A stretch of 64,000 nt of DNA from Leptolyngbya sp. FACHB-60 (GCF_014695775.1 NZ_JACJOX010000058.1:175244-239243); one strand, 5' to 3'. Positions 25,648 through 37,051 are shown, counted from the first letter of the stretch. Notes: generated by a model not told the origin, from the letters alone. A program made the numbers and translations.

Positions 25648-26448
25648 CTACATCAATGACGACAGCGATCGCCGCTGCCGCATATCCAAAGCGTGGGCCA
25701 CGCTGCCCTCAGACCAATCGAGGGGTAGGTCTGCTTCGGAGGGCACCACAGCAGGAGTGGCGGTCGGAGTGGCGATTGGCACAGGCGCAACTCTGGGAGC
25801 CGAAGACTGGGGCAATCGCCCCGGCTGTGGCACAGGTCTAAACTGGGGCACAGCGCCGGCTCTCGGCCGTGCTGGCACCGGTGCTGGGCTAGGTGGTAGC
25901 TCAACCATGGGTGTTTCCACCAATCTGACACCGGGTGCTACGACCCCATCGCGCTGGGGCGAGTAGGGAGCCAAACGCTTGGGATGAGGTGGCTGCACCG
26001 GTGCAGACGCTTTGGCAACCAGGCGCGGACGGTTTTTTTTACGCTTGGTGGCCCGAGACGAAGTCTTAATCTGCTGGGTGAGCACAAACGAGCCAAAGGC
26101 ACATAGTCCCACCAGGCTCAAAAGACCCCACAGGGCGACCCCTGATCGGGGGGAGGAAGCCTCACCAGGGGCAGTCTCTGGGGCAGAGGCGGCATCGTCA
26201 GCGGTTGCTGCCATCACCGAGAGGGGCGCTTTGGGAGCCACCTCTTCTACGGATTCATTAAACATGAGGCCGTGGTAGGCGATCGCAGACACGCACACCA
26301 GGGTTAACCACAGCCCTCCCAGCAAAAACAAGGGCCGGTAGGTCAGCAGCCTGGCCCAAAACAGACCCGACGTGACAGCCGGGTCACGGGTTTCAGAAAA
26401 GGGTTGGGGGGGACGGGGCGAAGGCTGCCCAGAAAAATGCTGTGCCAT
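25648..26448 (-). CDS. Proline-rich two-helix membrane protein, unknown
   Basis: A protein of about 266 residues with a short N-terminal region, two membrane helices (around 37-57 and 105-128) joined by an acidic alanine-rich loop, and a long proline/alanine/valine-rich basic tail. This layout suggests a disordered cytoplasmic or periplasmic linker. No enzyme motif is seen. ATG 26446-26448 is preferred (CAGGT at 7 bases) to ATG 26464-26466. Low sequence complexity makes family assignment unreliable. Confidence 0.6.
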   Translation of the reverse strand: MAQHFSGQPSPRPPQPFSETRDPAVTSGLFWARLLTYRPLFLLGGLWLTLVCVSAIAYHGLMFNESVEEVAPKAPLSVMAATADDAASAPETAPGEASSPRSGVALWGLLSLVGLCAFGSFVLTQQIKTSSRATKRKKNRPRLVAKASAPVQPPHPKRLAPYSPQRDGVVAPGVRLVETPMVELPPSPAPVPARPRAGAVPQFRPVPQPGRLPQSSAPRVAPVPIATPTATPAVVPSEADLPLDWSEGSVAHALDMRQRRSLSSLM

Positions 26449-26598
26449 TGGGTTACCTGGAGCCATCGGTGAACATACCTCAGCACTGCCGATTCACCTG
26501 TCAAGGTCAATTGTAGGTGCTCTTGCCAATGGGCGCTAGAGTTACCGGCGGGCTCGAAACAAGGCTATAGTCTCAGGCTGCCCCTTGGGAACAAATTT

Positions 26599-27540
26599 CT
26601 AGCGCAGAACCATGGTGGGCACGTAGTCTTGGGGGTCTTGGGCGACCCAGCCCGCAGTGGAGTTGAGCCGCACCTCAAAGAATAGGAACGCGTCGTCGCC
26701 CTCTGAGGTGGCGATTGCCCCCAAGCGATCGCCCTGGCGCACCGTCTGCCCAACCCGCACGTTCAGCGCGGCCAGGTTGGCGTAGCGGGTTTGCAGCCCC
26801 TGGGCATGGTTGACAACTACCAGATTGCCGTAAGTGGCGTCAGTGCCGGCAAAGGCTACGGTGCCGGCCCCTACCGCCAGCGCTGGGGTGCTGGCGGAGC
26901 TAGCCAGGGCGACCCCAGTGTTAAACACGAGCTTGCCCTGGGCTGGGTCGGGCTGCCAGCCGTAGTTGACAATCACCTGCGATCGCTGGGGTAGCGGATA
27001 GCCCTGAAGCGGGGTAGCTGGGGCGGCAGCAGTGGCCGCTGTGGTCGAAACCCCTGGAAACCAGTTCACCCCCGGCAGAAAAATGGTGGCCGGTACGGTG
27101 CTCACGCAACCATTTACCTCAAATAGCACATCGGGCCGACTGTTATAGGCCTGGGCAACCTGCTGCCAGGTTTGGCCCCGGGCAACGCTGACCCGAATGC
27201 CGTTGAAGGGCGGAATTAGCAGCTCTTGCCCGGGGCTGACGGCACCTCCCTGAACGGCAGGGTTAAGCCCCATGATAGTGGCCGGCAAAAGACTATAGCG
27301 CTGGGCAATGGCGGCCAGCGTTTCGCCCTGGGCCACGCGGTGGCGGGTTAAGCGCGATAGAGCGGGTTGGGAGCAAGCCGCAGAGCCGGTCTGGGCGATC
27401 GCCTCCGGTGCTGTTAGTGCTCCGAACGGCAGGGCAATGGCCAGCCCCACCAGTACAGCGAATCCTTTGAATTGCCTCAGTTGGTTGGCAGCGCCTAAAC
27501 GGCAGGTGGCCCAAGGCTTCAGCAAATCGTAAAACACCAT
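26599..27540 (-). CDS. LysM and M23 (NlpD/EnvC-like) cell-wall protein
   Basis: Exported protein of about 313 residues: a hydrophobic signal segment near residues 23-45, two LysM-like peptidoglycan-binding modules (HRVAQGETLAAIAQRYS and VSVARGQTWQQVAQAYN), then a LytM/M23 domain. In the M23 part the usual zinc-binding histidine motifs are not obvious (NYGWQPD, VVVNHAQGL, FFEVRLN), so it may be a degenerate, activator-type LytM protein like NlpD or EnvC that controls amidases. The AmiC-like amidase about 10 kb away is a possible partner, which is inference. An upstream in-frame extension to 27600 is rejected. Confidence 0.82.
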   Translation of the reverse strand: MVFYDLLKPWATCRLGAANQLRQFKGFAVLVGLAIALPFGALTAPEAIAQTGSAACSQPALSRLTRHRVAQGETLAAIAQRYSLLPATIMGLNPAVQGGAVSPGQELLIPPFNGIRVSVARGQTWQQVAQAYNSRPDVLFEVNGCVSTVPATIFLPGVNWFPGVSTTAATAAAPATPLQGYPLPQRSQVIVNYGWQPDPAQGKLVFNTGVALASSASTPALAVGAGTVAFAGTDATYGNLVVVNHAQGLQTRYANLAALNVRVGQTVRQGDRLGAIATSEGDDAFLFFEVRLNSTAGWVAQDPQDYVPTMVLR

Positions 27541-27834
27541 GAAAAGAAAATGTGGCGAGGTGGTCAACGTTGTTTTTTGCTCTACAGGTGAACCCAACAA
27601 TCCTTGAGGGGTACAGCCTCTATAATAGGCAGGACAACCCTAATTGCTCAGGGGTACAGCTAGGTTTTCTAGCCGCAGACAACCCCATCCGGAAAATATT
27701 TGCTCCGTAGAATATTCGGTAGAGTAGAGCCAGACCAGTCAAATTATCGGCAGCGTTAGGTAATTTTGGGTGGCTCGCAGTCGCGATCGCCAAGCCAATC
27801 CGGCACACCAGGCACAGTAGCAGAGGGCTTCAGC

Positions 27835-29088
27835 ATGGACTCGTTACCAAAGCAGTTTTCTCAGCAGCTCGTGTTGGTGGCAGTAGCTCTGGCCGTAGGC
27901 GGCGGTGCAGGTTGGGCTGGTCATTACTACGTTAGCCAGGCGAGTTCAGCCCCCGCAGAGGATGCCGCGGCTGAACCTCCTCCAGCGGTTAAAACTTCGC
28001 TGACGACCGTGGCCCAGGCTGCCCCCAACCCCCTAACGATCGACCCCATGGGGGAAAATCAAAACTTCATTGCCCTAGCGGTAGAGCAGGTGGGGCCAGC
28101 GGTAGTGCGCATTGATGCCGAGCGCACCGTGCCTGAAATTTCCCCCGAGGCCTTCAACAACCCGTTCTTTCGCCGCTTCTTTGACGAGCAAGAAATGCCC
28201 CCCCCTGGCCTGCCCGATCGCCTAGAGCAGGGGACAGGGTCAGGGTTCATTCTCAGCGCCAATGGCCAGATTTTGACCAATGCCCATGTGGTCGAGGGGG
28301 CCAAAACGGTGCAGGTCACCCTACGCGATGGACGTGACTTTGAGGGCAAGGTGGTTGGAGTTGACTCAGTGACCGACGTGGCGGTAGTCAAAATTGAAGC
28401 CGCTGACTTGCCCACCGTGCAGATTGGCAGTACCCAAGACCTGGCCCCAGGTCAGTGGGCGATCGCCATTGGCAACCCCCTTGGTCTCGACAACACCGTC
28501 ACCGCCGGCATCATCAGCGCCCTGGGGCGCAGCAGCAACCAGGTAGGTATTCCCGACAAGCGAGTGCAGTTTATTCAGACTGACGCCGCTATTAACCCCG
28601 GCAACTCCGGTGGCCCCCTGCTCAACGACCGGGGCGAGGTGATCGGCATGAACACCGCCATTCGCGCCAACGCCCAGGGTTTAGGGTTTGCCATTCCCAT
28701 CGAAACCGCCAAACGCATCGCCGATCAGCTCTTTACCAACGGTGAAGTGCAGCACCCATTCCTCGGCATTCAGATGGTCGAACTCTCCGCCGAGATGGTC
28801 GATCGCATCAACGAGGAAGAGCAGCTAAACCTTAAAATCGACAACGACGATGAGCCCGGCGTTCTCATCGTTGGGGTGCTGCCCGATAGTCCGGCCCAAT
28901 CCGCAGGTCTGAAGATAGGGGATGTCATCCGCGCGATTGAGGGCGACCCTGTCGCTAGCCCGCCCGATGTGCAGGCTCGGGTAGAAGCTACCGCAATTGG
29001 CGGTACCCTCAAGCTTGATATTCACCGGGATGGCCGTGACCAAACTATTGACGTCAAACCCGCTGCTATGCCTTCCGATCTGCGGTAG
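27835..29088 (+). CDS. HtrA/Deg-family serine protease (HhoA/HhoB/HtrA type)
   Basis: Envelope-located trypsin-like protease of 417 residues with an N-terminal membrane/signal segment (about 10-32), protease domain, and one PDZ domain at the C-terminus (about 310-400). The triad is visible: His in ILTNAHVVEG (near 150), Asp in SVTDVAVVKI (near 180), Ser in INPGNSGGPL (near 257). Single-PDZ members in cyanobacteria (HhoA, HhoB, HtrA) act in protein quality control under light and heat stress. ATG 27835 follows GAGGG. The 290 bases upstream show no further gene. Confidence 0.93.
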   Translation: MDSLPKQFSQQLVLVAVALAVGGGAGWAGHYYVSQASSAPAEDAAAEPPPAVKTSLTTVAQAAPNPLTIDPMGENQNFIALAVEQVGPAVVRIDAERTVPEISPEAFNNPFFRRFFDEQEMPPPGLPDRLEQGTGSGFILSANGQILTNAHVVEGAKTVQVTLRDGRDFEGKVVGVDSVTDVAVVKIEAADLPTVQIGSTQDLAPGQWAIAIGNPLGLDNTVTAGIISALGRSSNQVGIPDKRVQFIQTDAAINPGNSGGPLLNDRGEVIGMNTAIRANAQGLGFAIPIETAKRIADQLFTNGEVQHPFLGIQMVELSAEMVDRINEEEQLNLKIDNDDEPGVLIVGVLPDSPAQSAGLKIGDVIRAIEGDPVASPPDVQARVEATAIGGTLKLDIHRDGRDQTIDVKPAAMPSDLR

Positions 29089-29099
29089 TAGGCGAGGGA

Positions 29100-29180
29100 A
29101 AGTTTTGAATGCTCAGTTTTGAATTTTGAGTTGATGGAAGGTGTAAACTCAAAACTTAAAATTCAAAACTCAAAACTTCC
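29100..29180. repeat. Palindromic AT-rich repeat between convergent genes
   Basis: Units of the type AACTCAAAAC and TTTTGAATTTTGAGTT are repeated in both orientations and fold into a long hairpin between htrA (plus) and larB (minus). Repeats of this wording are common in cyanobacterial intergenic DNA. It may end transcription from both sides. The ORF that crosses it is a translation of the repeat, not a gene. Confidence 0.65.
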
Positions 29181-29999
29181 TCATCCCTCCACCCCCTTGC
29201 TCCCTAACCGTGCTCCGGTGCGCAAAATTTGTCCGGCCAGTACGGCACTGCCAAAGCCATTGTCGATATTGACAACGCCAATGCCCGCTGCGCAGGAGTT
29301 GAGCATGGTGAGGAGGGCCGAGAGGCCATTAAAGCTGGCACCATAGCCAATACTGGTGGGCACCGCGATGATCGGGCAATCGGCTAGGCCCGCCACGACG
29401 CTAGGGAGTGCGCCCTCCATACCCGCTACCACAATCAGCACATCCATATCACGGATCAAGTGGCGGTGGTGCAGCAGGCGGTGCAGCCCGGCTACCCCAA
29501 CATCCCACAGGCGCTTGACCGTAAACCCGCTCAGTTCGGCGGTAACGGCAGCCTCTTCGGCTACGGGTAGGTCGGCGGTGCCTGCCGTCAGCACGCCAAT
29601 GCTACCAGGGTGCTGGGCGGCCCAGTCTGTGGGCACCAGGGCACAAATGCGGGCCATGTCGTAGTACCGCGCCGCCGGAATCTGCTGCTGCACTTGGGCG
29701 AAAACCTCGGGTTCGATGCGGGTGGCCATGACCACTGGATTGTGCTGATGCAGGCTGTGCATGATTTGCACAATCTGGTGGGGGGTTTTGCCTGGCCCCC
29801 AAATAACTTCTGGAAAGCCGGTGCGTAGGGTGCGGTGGTGGTCGACCTTGGCAAAGTCGTCGACTGGCTCAAAGTCGAGGTATTTGAGCCGGTCAAAGGC
29901 GGCATCGGGGCTGAGCTGCCCTTGAGAAACGGCGTTGAGTAGATTGCGTAGGGCGTCGGGCTGGGTCACGGAGGCAGCAAGAACAGGGTAAATAGGCAA
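29181..29999 (-). CDS. larB: Nickel pincer cofactor biosynthesis protein LarB
   Basis: A 272-residue PurE-like enzyme. LarB carboxylates nicotinic acid adenine dinucleotide, the first step to the nickel-pincer cofactor of lactate racemase. The signature TAGTADLPVAEEA, the helix EVIWGPGKTPHQI and the C-terminal GYGASFNGLSALLTMLNSCA, with its conserved cysteine, are all present. No larC or larE is seen nearby, as usual for scattered lar genes. AIR carboxylase PurE proper is shorter and lacks the N-terminal 100 residues. Confidence 0.9.
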   Translation of the reverse strand: MPIYPVLAASVTQPDALRNLLNAVSQGQLSPDAAFDRLKYLDFEPVDDFAKVDHHRTLRTGFPEVIWGPGKTPHQIVQIMHSLHQHNPVVMATRIEPEVFAQVQQQIPAARYYDMARICALVPTDWAAQHPGSIGVLTAGTADLPVAEEAAVTAELSGFTVKRLWDVGVAGLHRLLHHRHLIRDMDVLIVVAGMEGALPSVVAGLADCPIIAVPTSIGYGASFNGLSALLTMLNSCAAGIGVVNIDNGFGSAVLAGQILRTGARLGSKGVEG

Positions 30000-30092
30000 A
30001 GGCCAGAAGACTCTGGAAAGATTAGCCTAGACCATGCCGTTAAAAAAGGGGAGCGAAAAATGTCACAGGGTTGTCATACCTCGGCTACCTCG

Positions 30093-30125
30093 GTGACATA
30101 TCGGGCCCCTACATTAATTATTAAT
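30093..30125 (+). promoter_or_regulatory. Candidate promoter of the small RNA
   Basis: GTGACA (5 of 6 against TTGACA) at 30093-30098 is followed by AT-rich TTAATTATTAAT at 30114-30125, which holds possible -10 hexamers at 15-20 base spacing. It would start an RNA at about 30126-30131. This is weak by itself; the terminator downstream is what makes a transcript likely. Confidence 0.35.
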
Positions 30126-30177
30126 CGTTCACTCCTCAACACCCCAAGCGCCGGAGCTAGTAGCTCCGGCGCTTTTT
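30126..30177 (+). ncRNA. Candidate small RNA with Yfr1-like core
   Basis: No plus-strand gene precedes this site, yet an ideal terminator lies here, so a short transcript is likely. Its body reads ACUCCUCAACACC (30131-30143), which is the Yfr1 core ACUCCUCACACC with one extra A, followed directly by the terminator stem. Yfr1 has the same order: single-stranded core then terminator hairpin. It could be a Yfr1 variant, a relative, or an attenuator leader of the gene at 30317. The RNA 5' end is unknown. Confidence 0.5.
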
Positions 30178-30178
30178 T
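30147..30178 (+). terminator. Strong intrinsic terminator of the small RNA
   Basis: Perfect 11-base stem AGCGCCGGAGC/GCTCCGGCGCT with loop TAGTA, followed by TTTTTTG. It is one of the clearest terminators in the window and has no coding gene on its strand upstream. Confidence 0.88.
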
Positions 30179-30316
30179 GCGTGATGGCATCCGGAAAGTC
30201 GGAGGACAACCTGTATTAACTGATCAGGCCGTGAAACCATCCTTTGCCACCAGTGCAGGCGGCGGGGCAACCCTCAGTTGGGGCGGCAGTTGTACTTAAC
30301 CCTAGTTTTAATTCCT

Positions 30317-30679
30317 ATGAAACGGCATCTATATGCGATCGCCCTGACCGGCCTGGGTTTGGCCGCTCTAATTCAGCCCGCCAATGCTCGCCCTGAAATT
30401 GCCAGCGGTGACCAGCTGCTCGACACCGATGTGGCGGGCTGTCTGACGCGGGCCGACCAGCTGATCGACAGCCTGGGGGTCGAGTCTGACCAGGGCGGCA
30501 TCGATCGCACTGGCTACTTCGAGGACGGCTCCTTTCGGGTGCTCTGCTATGGGGCTGGAGACACCAACAGCCTGGCGATCGTGTTTGCCACCCACGACCA
30601 GTCGGCGGAGGTAGCCGCTAACTTTATTCAAATGATGCTGAGCGAACTGTCACAGAGCGAGTCGCTGTCGCAACAGTAG
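30317..30679 (+). CDS. Exported hypothetical protein
   Basis: A 120-residue protein with a signal peptide (MKRHLYAIALTG to about 24, cut after NARP or ANA). The mature part has two cysteines about 50 residues apart (AGCLTRAD and RVLCYGAGD) that could form a disulfide, and a C-terminal helix. I do not recognise the family. ATG 30317 is chosen because the signal peptide begins there; 13 upstream in-frame residues are discarded. The bidirectional terminator at 30692 ends it. Confidence 0.65.
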   Translation: MKRHLYAIALTGLGLAALIQPANARPEIASGDQLLDTDVAGCLTRADQLIDSLGVESDQGGIDRTGYFEDGSFRVLCYGAGDTNSLAIVFATHDQSAEVAANFIQMMLSELSQSESLSQQ

Positions 30680-30691
30680 GCTACAGAGGCC

Positions 30692-30739
30692 AATAAATAG
30701 CCGACAGCTGCGTAGAGGCAGAGCTGTCGGCTATTTATT
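30692..30739. terminator. Bidirectional terminator
   Basis: Perfect 18-base arms AATAAATAGCCGACAGCT and its complement at 30722-30739 with a 12-base loop. AT ends supply U-runs in both directions. It lies between the convergent hypothetical gene and the PRK-like gene. Confidence 0.85.
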
Positions 30740-30801
30740 AGGGCGATCGCCCATGCTGCTGCGATGGGGCATCTTGGGGGAGGGCAAACTGCCCTGTGCC
30801 C

Positions 30802-31743
30802 CTACTCGGGGATTTTGGCGGCCTTGAGCATGTGGTAGGTAATCAGCAGCTGAGTCAGCGCCAGGGGATAGCTTTGCAGCGTTTCGCCCGTGGTGCCCAC
30901 CACTTTGCCAATGTCAGTGTTGCCCTCAATGCTGCAAAACTTGCCCAGGTAGGGAACTTCGCTGCACAGAGTGCGCTCTAGCTCTTGCACGGGTTTTTCG
31001 GTGGCGTGGCCATCAATTTCGAGCGCGTCGACGGGCTTGCCCATGTCGCGATCGAGGCCCATGCGCACCGCGTCGCTTAGAGAGCCGCCATTTTTGTCTT
31101 CCAGCAGGTGGGTAAAGTCGGGGTGGGGAATCGTGGGCCGCATTACCAACCGCACGTTGAGCAGCAGCTCATCTTCGCTGTTGCTGCCCTCCGGGGGGTA
31201 GAAGGTAACCACCACATCAGCCCACTGGCGCTGGGGACGAATGAACGCTTCGGAGTCCTCTTCACGGGCTTTAATCTGCTCAATCACCTCTTCGGGGGTA
31301 TAGCCGCGCTTGCGGGTGTCGCGCTTGATCTTCCAATTGGCGCGCAGATCTTCGGGTGGGGCCAGATAGACTTTAACGTCATAAGCATCGCGGCAGGCGC
31401 GGGTCGAGTAGCCCAGCAGCCCTTCGGCAATTACAAAGCGCTTGGGCTCAATATATTCGGGGGCGTCAAACCCGCCAGTGCTGTGGTTGTAGATGGGCTT
31501 GAGAATGGGCTGCCCAGTGCGCAGCAGACCCAGGTGCTGCTGAATGATATCCATGTAGTTGCAGTCGGGATGCAGGGCGGAAATGCCCATTTCCTTGCGC
31601 TGTTTGCGATCGTAGCGGTGGTAGTCGTCTGTGCAGATGATGGTAACGTCGTCTTCGCCTAAAATCTGCGCAATGCCCCGCGACAGAGTGGTCTTACCCG
31701 CCGCGCTGTCACCCACAATGCCGAGGATTATCGGACGACTCAT
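30802..31743 (-). CDS. Phosphoribulokinase/uridine kinase-family protein (non-canonical PRK paralogue)
   Basis: A 313-residue P-loop kinase. Walker A is GDSAAGKT (11-18); also seen are IICTDDYHRYDR, KPIYNHSTG and EGLLGY, all typical of PRK. Canonical cyanobacterial Calvin-cycle PRK has GDSGCGKS, with a cysteine that forms a regulatory disulfide with the cysteine of the ICLDDYH motif. Here the first is alanine and only the second (IICTDDYH) is kept, so thioredoxin/CP12 control of the known type is unlikely. It matches the second PRK-like protein found in many cyanobacteria, whose substrate is not proven to be ribulose 5-phosphate. ATG 31741-31743 follows GGAGAAA. Confidence 0.8.
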   Translation of the reverse strand: MSRPIILGIVGDSAAGKTTLSRGIAQILGEDDVTIICTDDYHRYDRKQRKEMGISALHPDCNYMDIIQQHLGLLRTGQPILKPIYNHSTGGFDAPEYIEPKRFVIAEGLLGYSTRACRDAYDVKVYLAPPEDLRANWKIKRDTRKRGYTPEEVIEQIKAREEDSEAFIRPQRQWADVVVTFYPPEGSNSEDELLLNVRLVMRPTIPHPDFTHLLEDKNGGSLSDAVRMGLDRDMGKPVDALEIDGHATEKPVQELERTLCSEVPYLGKFCSIEGNTDIGKVVGTTGETLQSYPLALTQLLITYHMLKAAKIPE

Positions 31744-31974
31744 AGATTTCTCCAGGGTTTTGCAACCAATAGTTAGTTCCCCCATTGTAGGAACCAGCGG
31801 GATCATCACCAAATATTTATTGCTCTGTGTAATGGCCTCAAAACAATTGTGCGATCGCCCTTGGGGCAATCCATAGCCTTACTAAGCTTTCAAACGTCCG
31901 GAATTTGTTAAGAATAGAAGGGTGCCGCTGGCCACCTTTGGGAGGTCACTATTTAGCTCTGCGAGCCTAAGCCC

Positions 31975-34551
<2,577 letters not shown>

Positions 34552-34724
34552 TGGGCCAGAATTAATTCAACAGAGAGTCGATATCCTGATCGTGAAGTTC
34601 GTTGCGGCTGTTTGAGGTCGGCTGCCGGAGTATAGCGTTCGGGTACTATGCCATCTTGTCCGCCCAGTTTGGATAAAATGCAGGGCATACTGACCCTAAC
34701 CCGTAGTTCTCTGTAGGCAGCAGC

Positions 34725-35357
34725 ATGGCGATTAAACCTATTCAGTACGAAACGCTGCTCTCGGTCTGTACCGACCACGAGGGGGCCTTGGAGTTGCTCA
34801 AGCACCATCGTCCCTACCTCGAGGCCGTGCCCAGCATGCGACGACCTGATGAGAGTGTAATTACGCTGCCGCTGCCGAACGTGCGCGTCCGTGACGGAGT
34901 GCACCTCAATCCCCACAGCCAAAGCATTGCACCTGGATCCGTAGTGACGCTGCCCTGCGATGTCGCTCTGCTGATGTGCGACCCCGAGTGGAAGATCAAG
35001 ACTGGAGTTGAAATTTTTGTCTATATCCACCGTCCCCAAGAAGACTTTTCAGATCTGCTGATGCGCTGGAGGCACACGCAGATTTTGGTCGATCGCGGCT
35101 ACGAATGGCTGCTGCCCCAGCGCTACGAGCACCTGCTTAGCGACGGCACCGACAAGACCCTTCCCCTATTTGTGGTGTTTCCTGAGACGCCGGGGCATAT
35201 TCTCCAAGGTCTGCGGGGAGCCGGTTTGCCTACCGTAATACTCTCCTCCGACGCTGAAGCTGAACTCATTGGGGAAGACCCCAGCACCCTCGACATTGGC
35301 GATATTCCCGAGCTAGACGACATCGACACCAGCGCCCTAGAATCGCCTGATGAGTAA
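34725..35357 (+). CDS. Conserved-looking protein of unknown function
   Basis: A 210-residue soluble protein without signal or membrane helix. It has a central segment rich in beta-strand (EIFVYIHRPQEDF) and a region LPLFVVFPETPGHILQGL that looks like a domain core, then an acidic tail (about 180-210, rich in D, E, S). I do not recognise a family. It overlaps the following GT39 gene by 8 bases (ATG inside TGATGAG), so the two are translationally coupled and may share a process. Confidence 0.65.
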   Translation: MAIKPIQYETLLSVCTDHEGALELLKHHRPYLEAVPSMRRPDESVITLPLPNVRVRDGVHLNPHSQSIAPGSVVTLPCDVALLMCDPEWKIKTGVEIFVYIHRPQEDFSDLLMRWRHTQILVDRGYEWLLPQRYEHLLSDGTDKTLPLFVVFPETPGHILQGLRGAGLPTVILSSDAEAELIGEDPSTLDIGDIPELDDIDTSALESPDE

Positions 35358-36930
35358 GCATTGGGCTCTCTTTCAGTCTCCAATGTGGGCTTGGGGACGC
35401 TGGTTTTTGCTGGGGTTTTTAGCTCTGCGGGTGGTGTTTTGGCTGACGGCCTTCCCCAACCCCGACGAAGCCTACTACTGGCTGTGGGGGCAACGACCGA
35501 GTTTTTCGTACTATGACCACCCGCCTTTTCACGCTTGGGTGCAGGGGGTATTCGCCGCCGGGCTAGGGCGCTCTGCTGTTGTTCTGCGGTTACCTAACCT
35601 AATCAGCAGCGGACTTCTAGGATTCACGGTCTACCACATCTGCCGCTACCTCTACGGCGACCAAGCCAGAGATCGCACTTGGCTCGTCATCCTGCTGGGG
35701 CTGTCATCGCCCTTATTTTTTTGGTACTTGGGGCTGGCCTGGCACGACCACTGGCTGGTGACCTTGGCAGTAATCAGCAGCTTTCTATTCGTCCGCTACG
35801 TGGATAGCGTTGTTGAAAATCCCAGCCAGGGCAGCGGGCGGGATCTCTATGGTGCCGCTATTTTTCTCGGCTTGGCTGGGCTATGTAAGTACAACGCGGT
35901 ATTTGTCGGGCTGGGGTTTCTGGCGATGATTTTGGCGGATAGACGACGCTGGCCGGTGCTGCGCGATCGCCGTCTCTACCTGGTCCTGGGGCTACTCTTG
36001 CTCGTGCTTTCACCGATTCTGCTGTGGAATGTTCAGCACGACTTCTTTTCGTTTCGGTTTTACCGCGATCGCACTGCTGGGGGCGGCCTCAGTCTCAACC
36101 TGCTTCAGCCTGTGGTGTTTTTGGCCCTGTGTGGTCTCATCCTCGGCCCCATTCAGTCCGGGAGCATTATTCGACTGCTCAGGCAGCGGGGGCAGACGGC
36201 CATGGCCCGCGCCTCCTGCTACCCAGCTTTGGCTCTGTGGATCTTTAGTCTTTCCACTGCGGCTTTTACAGCCCTGTCCACAGTGTCAGTCGCGCTGTTT
36301 TATTGGAATATCTTGGCCTACCCGCTGCTGTTCCCGCTGCTGAGCGATCAGTTTTACCGGCCCCAGTGGTCGAAGCCAGCACGGGCTGGTCAACTGGCGC
36401 TCGCCCAAGGCGTGGGCCTTTTTGCTGCCACGGCCCTAGTCGCCTACTACACCGTGATTCCCTTTGGTACGTTCTTTGGCTCAGTGGATCCCGATGGTGC
36501 TGCGCTCTTTGGCTGGCCCCAGGTTGCCCAAGCTGTAGCGACCCAAGCCGACGATCTCGACGATCCCCTGCTGCTCACCACCGACTACCGCTCGGCCTCG
36601 GCCCTGGCCTATGCTCTCAACAACTCTGACGTGCTGGCCATCTCAGGCCGGCTCGATCAGTTTGACTTTTGGTACGATGCCCCCGATCTAGAGGGGCGCG
36701 ACGCTGTGCTGCTAGGCGAAACCTGGCACCCTATTTGCCCTACCCATTTGGCTATGTTCGATCGCGTAGACCCGCCAGCAACCTTAGAAGTGCGCCGGTT
36801 TGGCCAGGTGCTGCAAACCTATGAAATGGTTCGAGGCTATGGCTTTCGGGCTGGGCCAGAGGGCTATCCGCTGACCTCAGACTATCCCCTAGCGTTTACC
36901 AGTAATGGGGAGCAGTGCCTGCCAGAGTAG
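35350..36930 (+). CDS. Glycosyltransferase family 39 (ArnT/PMT-like) membrane protein
   Basis: A 526-residue protein with about ten membrane helices. The first periplasmic loop has the GT39 motif PNPDEAYYWLW with the catalytic-type aspartate and glutamate, followed by SYYDHPPFHAW. The C-terminal 120 residues form a soluble domain with DYRSASALAYAL and a YxxWHP-like segment. Such enzymes move a sugar from a polyprenyl-phosphate donor to lipid or protein on the outer side of the plasma membrane. Acceptor unknown. The start overlaps the preceding gene. Confidence 0.85.
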   Translation: MSKHWALFQSPMWAWGRWFLLGFLALRVVFWLTAFPNPDEAYYWLWGQRPSFSYYDHPPFHAWVQGVFAAGLGRSAVVLRLPNLISSGLLGFTVYHICRYLYGDQARDRTWLVILLGLSSPLFFWYLGLAWHDHWLVTLAVISSFLFVRYVDSVVENPSQGSGRDLYGAAIFLGLAGLCKYNAVFVGLGFLAMILADRRRWPVLRDRRLYLVLGLLLLVLSPILLWNVQHDFFSFRFYRDRTAGGGLSLNLLQPVVFLALCGLILGPIQSGSIIRLLRQRGQTAMARASCYPALALWIFSLSTAAFTALSTVSVALFYWNILAYPLLFPLLSDQFYRPQWSKPARAGQLALAQGVGLFAATALVAYYTVIPFGTFFGSVDPDGAALFGWPQVAQAVATQADDLDDPLLLTTDYRSASALAYALNNSDVLAISGRLDQFDFWYDAPDLEGRDAVLLGETWHPICPTHLAMFDRVDPPATLEVRRFGQVLQTYEMVRGYGFRAGPEGYPLTSDYPLAFTSNGEQCLPE

Positions 36931-37051
36931 ACAGAATTTATCCCCCCAATCTTGATCCCTGCGTCCGTCAAAAACATTTGGGCAAATCCCCCGTAACCCC
37001 TTCCCTGGGCCAATCCCGGCCTGCGCTTTCTCAATGCCGCCACAATCCGCT

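Noticed and set aside
29119..29346. Plus-strand ORF containing NSKLKIQNSKL
   Set aside because: It is a translation of the AACTCAAAAC palindromic repeat and antisense larB.
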